Source of the DNA: Anniella stebbinsi
Lineage: Eukaryota; Chordata; Lepidosauria; Squamata; Anniellidae
Length of the DNA stretch: 64,000 bases
Direction: 5' to 3'
Assembly (NCBI GenBank): GCA_029215795.1
Contig: JARDYH010000004.1
Coordinates: forward strand, 33,174,001-33,238,000
The first letter of the stretch is position 1. The number at the start of each line of letters is the position of its first letter. The notes under the pieces were generated by a model. That model did not search any database and had not been told where the DNA came from. It saw only the letters and a list, made by a program, of their open reading frames with translations. Below, one piece after another: positions 55,049 through 64,000 of this stretch. Position numbers and translations under genes: made by a program.

Positions 55049-56321
55049 GTACCAATGACTGGTGTCACACAACATCCTCTTCTCTCAAAATGCAGAAACA
55101 CTCAGCCACCTTGTCAGAGCGGCAAACACTCCCCCCCCCCCCCGAAAATTTCAATGACATTTTTGTTGTGGGAAACATGGCTTATAGTGGTAGAGGAAGA
55201 GGAAGATGAGACGATGAGGAGGTTGATGAGAGCTGGAAGTGGGCAACTAGCCCCTGTGGATTGCCTGGAAAAGGAGAGATGAAGTCACCACACTGAGGTA
55301 ATATTTAGGCTAAGCAGCTGAAAGAAGGCAGGGAGTCCTGAAAATAAAGGGTTAGTGTTTTTTCTTTTTATTTGGGCTTATACTTACGCCTGAGGTATCT
55401 GGGGGCTGATGGGGGAGATTTGAAGTTCCTACGTAGTCAAAGTTTGCAGACCATTTATAGTTTGTTTGTTTTTACAAGGACTTTATGGAAGAAGCCTCAT
55501 CTTATTGTTGAAAGATATTTGAGTAATACAGAGGGAGAGAAAGAAGGAGTCGGGAGAGAAGAGAGAGTGACTACACTTATCACCAATCTGCCCCCACTCA
55601 CCACAGGTCTGCACGCATACAAACACACACAGGAAATTAGCCCTCAGGGACTCAACTGAAATGTACATTTCTAAAATGCACTAGTTACAGTGTCAACAGA
55701 AATCAAGTAGTGTTACCTAATAGTAGGAGGCAGGGATATAGTTCTGCCTTTTGTAAAGTACTGATGGCATATTCACTTCTTACCCGCCTAGGTTTATCAT
55801 TTCCAATGCATTAAAAATCTGAAATATCAATCACTTTATGTTTCAACGATAAATTTCATAGGAACTGTCAGCCATGCACACAAGGATGGATGGGATTTCT
55901 TGACAAGTATTTCTGGTGATACAGCAAATGGAACACTGTATCAAATATTAATTGATGGCTTTTTAATTTGTTGTTGTATACCTTAGGTTAATATGTGTGC
56001 ATCTTCCACAAGATTTACTTGTTTTCTTCAAACAAAATGCTTGCTGGGGGTGGAAGACCCCCATCCCCCCAGTACATCTTGATCTTTGGAGAAAGAAGGG
56101 ATTGTCCTGAAGTAATATGTAAAAGTATTTCCCACAATTTCTGTGCTATGTGTTGGGTCTATGGTACTTCATTTTGCACTACTGTGTAAAATTAAAATTA
56201 AGTTCTGCTATATTAGAATTTTGTCCAGCCTTCCATATTTCAAGGAAATATTCAGAATATCCGGAATAAGAAGTCTAGATCAATGTGATTACTATTTATG
56301 CACAATTGTATTAGCCTTGGG
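55049..56321. other. Unassigned, gene-free
   Basis: About 1.27 kb of unique-looking DNA with a C run at 55131-55143. Frames near 55055-55659 have no domain. It ends with GCCTTGGG (56314-56321), the left duplication of the next element. Confidence 0.4.
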
Positions 56322-56731
56322 TGGTGATGTGCAAATTAGCAAAGTTGAGCCCGCCGAAATCCTCCCAATTTAATCTCAAAGTGCATTCTGACTCGAGTCT
56401 ATATCAGTCTGTGAGCTTTGTTTTTTCTTTCCTCATTAAGATCGGTGTATATTTTTCAAAAGATCCTCATCAGTTGTGTGCATCTTTGAAATGAAGGCTT
56501 TCTACACCTATTGATTAAAACTTATTTGCATTTTTGAAAAGTATGCATTTTTCATGCACAGTTTTTAAGTTTACTCATGTTGTCAAACACATTTGTTTGG
56601 GTCTATGAATCACACGGCAAGCTCACAAATATATGGACTTGTGTGTCTGAGTCTGTGTTCAGTCCAGAAGATATGAACTGGGTAAATCCTGATCAAAAAA
56701 TGATCTGAAATGAATTTCTCATACATCCCTA
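56322..56731. mobile_element. hAT-like non-autonomous element (410 bp)
   Basis: Begins TGGTGATGTGCAAAT (degraded TAGGGATGTGC) and ends ATACATCCCTA. Flanks GCCTTGGG (56314-56321) and GCATTGGG (56732-56739) match at 7 of 8 positions. The interior has the ATGCATTTTTCATGCA-type motifs shared with 13520-13943. No coding capacity. Confidence 0.62.
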
Positions 56732-57329
56732 GCATTGGGCTTCATGGGGTGAAATCAGATTAAGGGGACATTTTTACAAGCAATAATGATAAACATTTAA
56801 ACCTTCATGTGATGTCCTATCTATTTCAAGATCTGGTCCACAGCAGTGGTGAGATCAGTATGCTTCAGGAAGTAGAAGTAGCACAGAATACTGCATATTC
56901 CATACTATTGTTATTTATTCACATATAGATCTTTACATATGTGGAATAACAAAAGGTTAGAAATTCAAATGCCTTATTTTGCTCGTTACAGTACCCAGTG
57001 GGTTGTATCAAGTACAGTGTGAGGGATATGGAGTGGGGTGGTGGTGCGATGTGGCAGCAGAAATTGTGGGAAATTAGACAGGCAGCTTGTGTGATGGCGT
57101 GAATGTACCCCTGTGGATAAATGGTACTAACATTTAAAATCATGTATTCCTTTCTAGTATGCTTATAAAATATGATAAGGCAGAGGACAGGGAGCTGTGT
57201 TGCCTGAATTTATTTCTTCCTCTCAACAACCCTATAAAGACAAATCATCATGCCAAACCTAAAAATGAAAAACAACAATAGCCTGGTTCTACATTAGTTG
57301 AGTGAGGAAGGGGGGAGAAATTGGTTTGG
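56732..57329. other. Unassigned, gene-free
   Basis: Unique-looking AT-rich sequence. Confidence 0.4.
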
Positions 57330-57745
57330 TTCACATTTTAATATGAAGCATCCGAATCTGCATTTCCAGAACTGATACACAAATTTAATCCTTGTATTAA
57401 GGAGTCCAAATATCTTGTGTATGTGCAGTTCTCTGAATTTTGCGAAGGAGTTTTCCAATTAAAAATGTGCACAAAAATACATACATTATAGTAAACAAAA
57501 AAGCATGTATTAGGGAAATTGCCTGGAAAATTGCATTCATCAGGGGAACATGTGAACGAAAATACATACAAATTTTTATGCAGACCTTTTTGAAAAAAAT
57601 AATAATTGCAAACTGATGTGGAAATGGGATGGAATGAACTTTTGCTGCTTTGAAAATATGCGAACAGTACTGGAAATGAAACAGCCATATTTGTTCCTGA
57701 CTGCATTTGAAAATGAAGTAGTAGATGTATGCTTGAAATGGAATT
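57330..57745. repeat. Degenerate hAT-like/ATGCA-rich repeat
   Basis: Carries 'AAAAATGTGCACAAAAATAC', 'AAGCATGTATTAGGG' and 'AAATTGCATTCATC', words shared in reverse orientation with 13520-13943 and 56322-56731. Ends not identifiable. The opposite-strand frames across it (57338-57915) are shadows of this repeat. Confidence 0.4.
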
Positions 57746-58114
57746 TGTCTTCAAATTTCTCTAATCTATGCACAACATGTGGGTCCAACCCCCTGCTCAA
57801 TGTTGCATTGTGGAGTGTGCCTGGACTGGATTTCAACCAGTTATGCCCCTTTCCCAGATTCTTCGTTCCATTCCCTACCCCCGCACCCTCATTTTCCATT
57901 CTTCCCCCTCCATAGTTCCACCAGCATTCAGTGACCATTCAACATGCTGAGGCCACCTTGAGCTGATCTGGGATTCCCCCGACACCACCATCGATAGGGT
58001 TTTCTTTACTAAATATATTTTTTTTGTACTTTTAAAACTTGATGTCTCCTACCGATACCATCTTCTTGTGTGTGAATTTTGGCTACATAAGGATCCACAC
58101 TTGGAGAATGAGTT
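57746..58114. other. Unassigned spacer
   Basis: C/T-rich sequence around 57830-57915; no gene supported. Confidence 0.4.
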
Positions 58115-58240
58115 GACTATTAATATAGCAGCCTTCCTCCACCTGGTGCCCTCCAGACGTTCTAGACTGCAAGTCCAATAATAGAATCCTGGCTGGGAAT
58201 TAAGACCTGCAGTCCAACTCATCTGAACATTACCAAGATG
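58115..58240. repeat. Foldback repeat, half copy
   Basis: 'GCAGCCTTCCTCCACCTGGT' and 'GCCCTCCAGACGTTCTAGAC' match the first arm of the palindromic repeat family at 5990-6130. The second arm is decayed. Confidence 0.55.
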
Positions 58241-59382
58241 GGGACTCTGGTATATAGGATGCAATTTGAAAGTCTACATTTGTCTCAAGGCTGACCTAAG
58301 GTATTGTAAGGAACAAGATGGTCTCCCAACATCCATTATGCATACAGAAGTTGAGTGGACTGGCAGTGGAATCTTACTTCAACACTTGTCATGGGACAAC
58401 ATTCTCTAGTAGGTTAACTTAGGGGGTACAGATGTGTGGTACACACAGCTTTGTCTTCCAACAACTCAAAGCCACTTGGTGCCTGGCGCCTGCTCACTTT
58501 ATTCTCCAATGTTGCCATGCATCAGTGGTGAAGCCAAGGTGCAGCACATAAGCAGAGCACTTCATGTGCACACCCAGTGCCTGATTTGGTCTGGATTGGC
58601 TTCCTCTTTGCCTGCTTGCATGGCCAGGAGCCTTTCTCAACATTGCTGCCTGTTATGTGTTTGGAAAAGGTTACATCTAAAGGAGTCCTAGACATTGATT
58701 TCACCCTTGTGCTTTCTGCAGCTGCTAATGCCTTTTAACTGCTACATTCTTAATTGTTCTTAAACTATTCAGAAACATAATTTGATATGCCCAGAGCATA
58801 GAATTTGCTTTCTTCAAGATGTAGGTCATGCTACAGGTAAATTTATTGAACCAAGGGAGGCAAAAGTAGCTGTATTCATTTCTCCACCCCACACCCCTTG
58901 AGATCCAAACCATGTTCCTTTGTTTGGAGCTGCAGGTGCTATGGTGGCTGTTCAGTGCACTTCCTTGGCAACAGCAACAGTCCTGATGAAAGTTTTACTG
59001 TCATTCTGTTCCTTACCATCCTGTTATTACATGGAAGACATCCCTGGAGCCATCTTGATGACAACAGCTGCTAGTTTAAGATTTTTATCAGGGCTTAGGT
59101 AATTAAAACTCAAGGATCTATGGATATTTAAGTTCTATACAAATGAAGTAACAGATGTTTTTATCTGTGGTGGAGTGGGATGGAAGGAGCAAAATGGTGA
59201 GCGTGCTAATGCTATGCAGGCTGAAGAAGGAGATTCACTTCCGCACAAGTGTATGCATTGCTTAGTTGTGAGTATAATGCTTCTCAGCGGAAGTGACAAT
59301 CAGCCTATTGTCACAAATGTGCCATTCTGGTTGCATAGTGGACATCCTTCAAGAAGGTTTTGCATCCTTCTCCTCTGGGGAA
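58241..59382. other. Unassigned, gene-free
   Basis: About 1.1 kb of unique-looking sequence; no exon supported. Confidence 0.4.
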
Positions 59383-59578
59383 AGGCTGGAGCTCAGCAGC
59401 AAATATAAATGCTCAGCTTTGCATGCAAATGGTTCCAAGTTTAATCCATGGCATCTTCCGGTATTCCTGGAAAAGACTTCTGCCTGAAACCTTAGAGAGT
59501 TGCTGTCAGTCAGTGTGGACAGTACTAAGCTAGATGAAAGGATGACCTGGCTCAGTATTAGGCAGAGGGGGCTTTAAA
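59383..59578 (+). repeat. tRNA-derived SINE, nearly full length
   Basis: Head: GCTGGAGCTCAGCAGCAAAT (A-box region), CTTTGCATGCAAATGGTTCC and a B-box-like AAGTTTAATCC. Body: 'GACTTCTGCCTGAAACCTTA', 'GAGTTGCTGTCAGTCAGTGT', then 'GACAGTACTAAGCTAGATGA' and 'CTGGCTCAGTATTAGGCAG'. It is the best reference in this window for the family at 2205, 2705, 6131 and 16040. Confidence 0.72.
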
Positions 59579-59682
59579 AATGGTAACAGAGAGATACTGG
59601 TTGCAGCATCTATAGAACTGCCAAGCTGGTGTTTTGTTCTTGTACAACCCAAGGTTTTGAAAAAGGCAGTATGGCTTGAAAC

Positions 59683-59835
59683 TCATAAGAATATAAGACG
59701 AGCCATGCTGGATCAGACCAAGCACCATCTAGTCCAGCATTCTGTTCACACACTGGCCCACCAGCTGCCTATAGGACATGAGTTGAATCCAGTCATGTTC
59801 CCCAGCAACTGGTGTAGCCTCAACAATAGCTATGA
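59683..59835 (-). mobile_element. CR1/L3-like LINE 3' end
   Basis: 'ATAAGAATATAAGACGAGCC', 'ATGCTGGATCAGACCAAGCA' and 'ATGTTCCCCAGCAACTGGTG' are the reverse complement of 17655-17845. About 150 bases remain. Confidence 0.76.
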
Positions 59836-60782
59836 GAGGTGTGTTAGTGTTGGAGAGGTATGTGTTGGTGTCAATAGTCACTGAAGTTTCATCTAAAGTG
59901 AATTTGGGGGTTCCTCAGATGAAACATCTGAAGGAATTCCAAGAGAAGTCAAAATTTTAGTAAAATAACTAGTAACATTCCTCAGTGGGTTCATCACATC
60001 CCTGTGCACAGGAGGACAGGAGAAGTGACAGTGTTCATTTTTCTTTTAAACTTTATATCGATTTTATTTGTTTAGATTTATAGTGTACTTAAAGAGGTTG
60101 ACAAAAGCAAGTACCTTGGCAAAACAGAGTCAAGTCTGCTGAAATTCATTTCAGTTTCTACAGCATTAACTGATTTACCAGTATAACCCTGAAACCCAAA
60201 GATGTTTCTGAAACATGCTCAGGCTTGAACTTCAGTAAATCTGTAGTCTGGAAGGGGACATAATTGGGGCATTTACCAAGCCTCTCAGCACCTTTGCTAT
60301 CTGAACCAGATGTATGAATTGTATTGAATTTACAGGTGAGTTTCATCATTTGGATAGTTTCCCTAGACAGTATAGGGATGGATGCATTTGTCAGTTATGT
60401 TTTCTCTGAGTTTCTCCCCATCCTTGGTCATGAGTGCCTGGCTATGGTGTAACAATAAAAGGATGGTAAATAATACTTGGAAGGATATATGTGTTTTGAG
60501 TGTGATTACTGCAATAATAAGATTCTGCTGTGAGTGGCAGATTGAACAAGAGGAAGTGGAGAAAGAGGGAAATGAGCAGCTGCGACTATGTCACCATCCC
60601 AGCCCTTTCTGGTCCCCTAACATTTGCTTTGTGCCTTGGCCAGGGATTACCAATCAGGAATCAGGTAACACCTGGCAGTTTTTGGCCAGAGAGCACATGT
60701 ACTCAGACATAGCTGGGGCGTTCCATACAAAATTCAAAGGAATATGTAACATTAAAATGTGAACTATTTCTACCTGGAATCA
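59836..60782. other. Unassigned, gene-free
   Basis: Unique-looking. The 126-codon plus frame at 60382-60762 has no domain and no splice evidence, so it is not called. Confidence 0.4.
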
Positions 60783-61412
60783 TAAATAGTAGAGTTGGAA
60801 GGGGCCTATAAGGTCATCAAGTCCAACCCCCTGCTCAATGCAGGAATCCACCTTAAAGGCCTTCAGTGTAGGAGAGCCCACAACCTCCCTAGGTAATTGG
60901 TTCCATTGTTGTACTGTTCTAACAGCCAGGAAGTTTTTCCTGACATCCAGCCAGAATTTGGCTTCCTGTAACTTGAACCCATTATTTCACGTCCTGCACT
61001 CTGGGATGATCGAGAAGAGATCCTGGCCCTCCTCTGTGTCACAACCTTTCAAGTATTTGAAGAGTGCTATCATGTCTCCCCTCAGTCTCCCCTTCTCCAG
61101 GCTAAACATGCCCAGTTCTCTCAGTCTCTTATCATAGGGCTTTGTTTCCAGACCCTTGATCATCCTCGTTGTCCTCCTCTGAACCCCTTCCAGTTGTTTG
61201 CATCCTTCTTGAAGTGTGGTGCCCAGAACTGGACGCAATACTCAAGATGAGGCCTAACCAGTGCCAAATAGAGGGAAACCAGTACCTGACATAATTTGGA
61301 AGTTATATTTGTATTAATGCAGCTCAAAATAGCATTTGCTTTTTTTGCAGCCACCTCAAACTGTTGGCTCATATTCAGCTTGTGATCTACAATAATGCCA
61401 AGTATCCCCCAC
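60783..61412 (-). mobile_element. CR1 LINE, 3' end
   Basis: 3' terminus at left ('AATAGTAGAGTTGGAAGGGG'). Minus frames at 61372-61160 and 61238-60987 encode [31 protein letters not shown] and [35 protein letters not shown]. One frameshift separates them. 5'-truncated after the RT core, with the sequence immediately upstream inverted (next entry). Confidence 0.92.
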
Positions 61413-61429
61413 CATGTCTCAGCAAACTA

Positions 61430-61525
61430 CAAGCAAGAAGGATCTTGGAATTGTTGTAGATCACAAGCTGAATATGAGCCAACAGTGTGATTTAGATCAC
61501 AGGCTGAATATGAGACAACCTCTTA
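61430..61525 (+). mobile_element. Inverted CR1 5' segment
   Basis: Plus-strand CR1 words 'AAGGATCTTGGAATTGTTGT' and 'AGATCACAAGCTGAATATGA' repeat, in opposite orientation, sequence at the 5' end of the adjacent minus-strand copy (61360-61405). A second, imperfect direct copy follows at about 61494-61520. Confidence 0.7.
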
Positions 61526-61892
61526 TAAATTTAAGCATTTTATCCCTACGTTTTAAGCTTTTAAACACACTTTGATGAAAGGAGTTTTGCCATTCCTGCT
61601 AGGGGTTCTGTCATACCCTAGCCTTGATGGAGACTTGTTGTAAGAGCCTGAGCAGCTCTGTTCACTTCAGATGGAAACTTCCCTAGCTGTGCTCACATGT
61701 GGAGAATATGATATGGTTACTTGCAGTGTCCTTTGAGTTTTGCATCCAGTGATCACAGATACTGTTTTTAAGAGTCATTCCCCACCCTACCCTGCCCATT
61801 CCCAGAAACCCAACTGAGAAATCCAGTATATGTTAAATCCAGTATATGTTAGCACAACAGAAGCTAAACTGTATGATGCTCCATAGGGGGAT
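61526..61892. other. Unassigned spacer
   Basis: Contains a short direct duplication of 'aatccagtatatgtta' near 61821-61851. No gene. Confidence 0.4.
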
Positions 61893-62106
61893 GGCCTGTT
61901 CAGACAACAAGCTAAACCATGGCTATGCTGCTAAACCTGTTGCAGCAAATGGTTAGTGAGCGTGTTTAAACCATGGTTATGTAGCCACCATGGATAGTAA
62001 TGGTTCATATGACATGCTAAGTCATGATTCACATCACCCCCTAAGCTACAATGTTTAGCCCAAAATGCTTAATCTCCATGGTTTAGCATGTGATCTGAAC
62101 AGGGTC
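61893..62106. mobile_element. MITE, CTGTTCAGACAACA family, copy B
   Basis: Left end GGCCTGTTCAGACAACAAGC, right end complement of GACCCTGTTCAGATCACATG. The interior is built from 'aaaccatgg' palindromic words in inverted order relative to 21556-21759. Flanks GAT/AAT match only in part, so the 3-bp duplication is uncertain. Confidence 0.65.
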
Positions 62107-63631
62107 AATGAGTACTAAGATAGAATGGTGATATATGAACACAACTGAGCGAAGTTTTCACTGGGTGAGATCATGTGAATGATTTTTGTAGAAGAGCAGC
62201 TGCTCCAGGAATAAGTGGCACACATAGAAAAAAGCTTACAATAGGGTGATATAAGATCAGTATAATCAGATTTTGCTCATGTAGTTCAGTAAGCAGGGTT
62301 TCCAGTGATGAAACAGGGTCCTCAATTGCGCAGAGAGTTCTACTCATATTCAAACAAACAATGAGGCAAGGTCAGAAAATAAGGGATGGGTCTCAGGATG
62401 CATGGAGATGTTGAGAGTGAGGCCAGCATGTGCTGCCCCTTCCCTCAACACACTTTCAGTCTTCACAAATTCAGGTGAACACAGCTAGTGTTATAGTAAC
62501 ATGCAGTTGCTTGTGATTAACTGAAAACTGCTTTGCAGGATGATGGCTTTCTATTGATGACACTTTGGAGTGAAAAAAAACCCCCAAGACAATATTAGGC
62601 ATCATGTATTATTTCTCTTGGTATAAATCAATACAAAATGCTTGAGCAATCAATTTATACAGCAAGTAGCTGTGTTCAGCCGTGGTCAAATCTAAACAGA
62701 ATGGTACATCTTGACCACATCTATTCAGTTAATGCCTTGGGCTCTGCTTCAATAGAAAAATAAATGAGTATGACAATGGAAAGTAGGTTGCAGGACCTCA
62801 TTATTTTCAGGGCAATCCTTTGGTGCTTTATTAGTTCTTTCCTTAGGGTAAGTTTTTTTTTCTTCTCTTCCAAAGACAGCTGTTTTAATAATAATGCTAA
62901 AATAAATAGTATTGGCCAGGTGCACACAAAGGTGACAGTCAAATAGCAAAGTTTAAATGGAGCAGATCTCAAGCCCCCTGGCACTCTGGACCATTTTCTA
63001 TCCACTTAGCAATGCCAATGATATTTGATTCCGGTGGATGCTACTCTCAGCCCTTAAGTTGGTAAGCAGTAGACTGCCAAGTCCTAGTAGAAATTTTGTC
63101 CTGCATCATTTTCAAAACAAGAATAAATATTTCAGTTTGCCCACCACCATCACCATATCCTTGACATTTATACTGGCTTTTTGGGGGGGTGGGGGGCAAC
63201 TTCAGAAAACCTGTTGCCATGGAATCTACTAGCATTTTCAACACAGCCAGGTACTATAGCCTCGAATTGACAGGTACCACTAAGTATAAAACCTGTGTTA
63301 CCTCATTGTACACTGGTGTATATCCAAACTGTCCAGCAAGAAGCCTGATGATTAAGTAAATCCATTGTCTAAAAATGTACATCAGTTGCTCAAAGTTCAA
63401 TGCCACACATATTTTTCTCCCTAATGCTGGAGTATATGATATGAACATTTTATTTGTCTTTGGCACAAAGGCCGTTACAACTGCAGCATTAAAACAAAAG
63501 ATCTCTGTGACAATCAAAATACTTTCAAATTCATAGGGAGAGAATACATATAAGGGAGTCAGACTGCGAGAAAAGGCTGAGGTTTATACTGTTAAGAAAT
63601 AATGCAAACCCTAATATCAAATCACAGAATG
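62107..63631. other. Unassigned, gene-free
   Basis: About 1.5 kb of unique-looking AT-rich sequence. Opposite-strand frames overlap at 62721-63005 and 63038-63244 without domains. Confidence 0.4.
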
Positions 63632-64000
63632 TTATAGCAGGTGGTCCCCTCTGCAATCTACACCTGATTTTTCAAGGAAATTTTGGCGGATTTTTTGAGC
63701 TGCTGCGGCAAACATTGCGACCTTGATGGTAATTGCTTTACTATGATCTGCTAACAGATCACAGATAATATCAGCAGTGGGCCAACCCACTCTTGTGCTC
63801 AAAAGCTCTCCCAGGAAATGATTCCTAATATCTTTATACAAGGAGCAGCGTAACAAGTAATGTACGACATCTTCCACCTCCCCTGCCCCACAAATACATG
63901 TCCGCTGGATATAGGGAACCGCTTTATACTTCCCCTCCAGGAAGGCTGAAGGCATTGTTTGAAAATGGAGGGCAGTGAAGGCCTTTCTGAGAGCAGGAAA
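63632..64000 (-). mobile_element. Non-LTR retrotransposon protein, C-terminal fragment
   Basis: A minus-strand frame enters from the right edge (no stop between 64000 and the Met at 63955) and ends at 63632. It shows CICGAGEVEDVVHYLLRCSL, a C-x-C...H-x4-C arrangement like the zinc-knuckle near the C-terminus of many LINE reverse transcriptases, with a downstream AAAAQKIRQ helix. It should mark the 3' end of a LINE whose body lies beyond 64000. I cannot assign a clade. The frame is free of stops, so this copy may be younger than most others here. A host gene is a less likely alternative. Confidence 0.6.

Noticed and set aside
60382..60762. 126-codon plus frame
   Set aside because: No domain or conserved pattern; ends within unique AT-rich DNA just before a CR1 3' end.

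Overview
ORGANISM. The window looks like ordinary intergenic or intronic DNA from a vertebrate, most likely a squamate reptile (lizard or snake). The case is its repeats: many 5'-truncated L2- and CR1-clade LINEs with characteristic 3' tails, a BovB/RTE-like 3' tail, several copies of a tRNA-derived SINE, a DIRS-like remnant, and several families of short non-autonomous DNA transposons. This is inference from recognised repeat families; no species can be named. No bacterial operon, prophage or CRISPR structure is present, and I could not find one convincing host protein-coding exon, tRNA or rRNA gene. Nearly all open frames longer than 60 codons are chance frames or pieces of decayed LINE reverse transcriptase. 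LAYOUT. 0-4 kb: L2 fragment (minus), possible solo LTR, tRNA-SINE pieces, CR1 3' end. 4-7 kb: largely repeat-free and rich in homeodomain-type TAATTA motifs, so candidate conserved regulatory DNA. 7-12 kb: BovB-like tail, an interrupted SINE and a long L2 fragment (minus). 13-16 kb: a hAT-like element and two related MITEs. 17-21.5 kb: a 38-bp-stem hairpin, LINE tails, the best-preserved L2 reverse transcriptase (plus) and a MIR-like SINE. 23.6-24.4 kb: DIRS-like 3' end with an SGNH-hydrolase remnant (minus). 25.4 kb: a ~310-bp foldback. 26.3-29.4 kb: a 2.6-kb CR1 (plus) inserted in an older CR1 (minus). 32.5-33.2 kb: a MITE inserted inside a (GA)n tract. 34.7-39.8 kb: L2 copies, including one nested precisely in another. 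43-48 kb: LINE 3' ends. 49 kb: a small CpG-rich island. 51-57 kb: three hAT-like elements with 8-bp target-site duplications. 59-62 kb: SINE, LINE 3' ends, a CR1 with inverted 5' end and a MITE. 63.6 kb to the right edge: C-terminal piece of a non-LTR retrotransposon protein (minus). MAIN DISCOVERY CANDIDATE. Positions 52968-55048 hold a 2081-bp, extremely GC- and CpG-rich element bounded by 13-bp inverted termini (12/13 matching) and an exact 8-bp duplication (GTACCAAT). This fits a non-autonomous hAT-type transposon. Its core is six tandem hairpins: five centres are spaced exactly 242 bp apart and the sixth 279 bp further on. Each is a ~193-nt near-perfect inverted repeat centred on TGATGTCATCA, separated by 49-nt guanine-rich linkers. 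Three shorter elements (13520-13943, 51002-51501, 56322-56731) have similar TAGGG/TGTGCA-type ends and 8-bp duplications, suggesting one mobilising family. A separate MITE group (14383, 15291, 32570, and more distantly 21556, 47347, 61893) shares a GACAACAC-containing terminus and leaves 3-bp duplications in its clearest copies. HOW PARTS WORK TOGETHER. There is no pathway here. The window is a layered record of transposition in which nesting gives relative ages, set among quieter stretches that may hold regulatory sequence.
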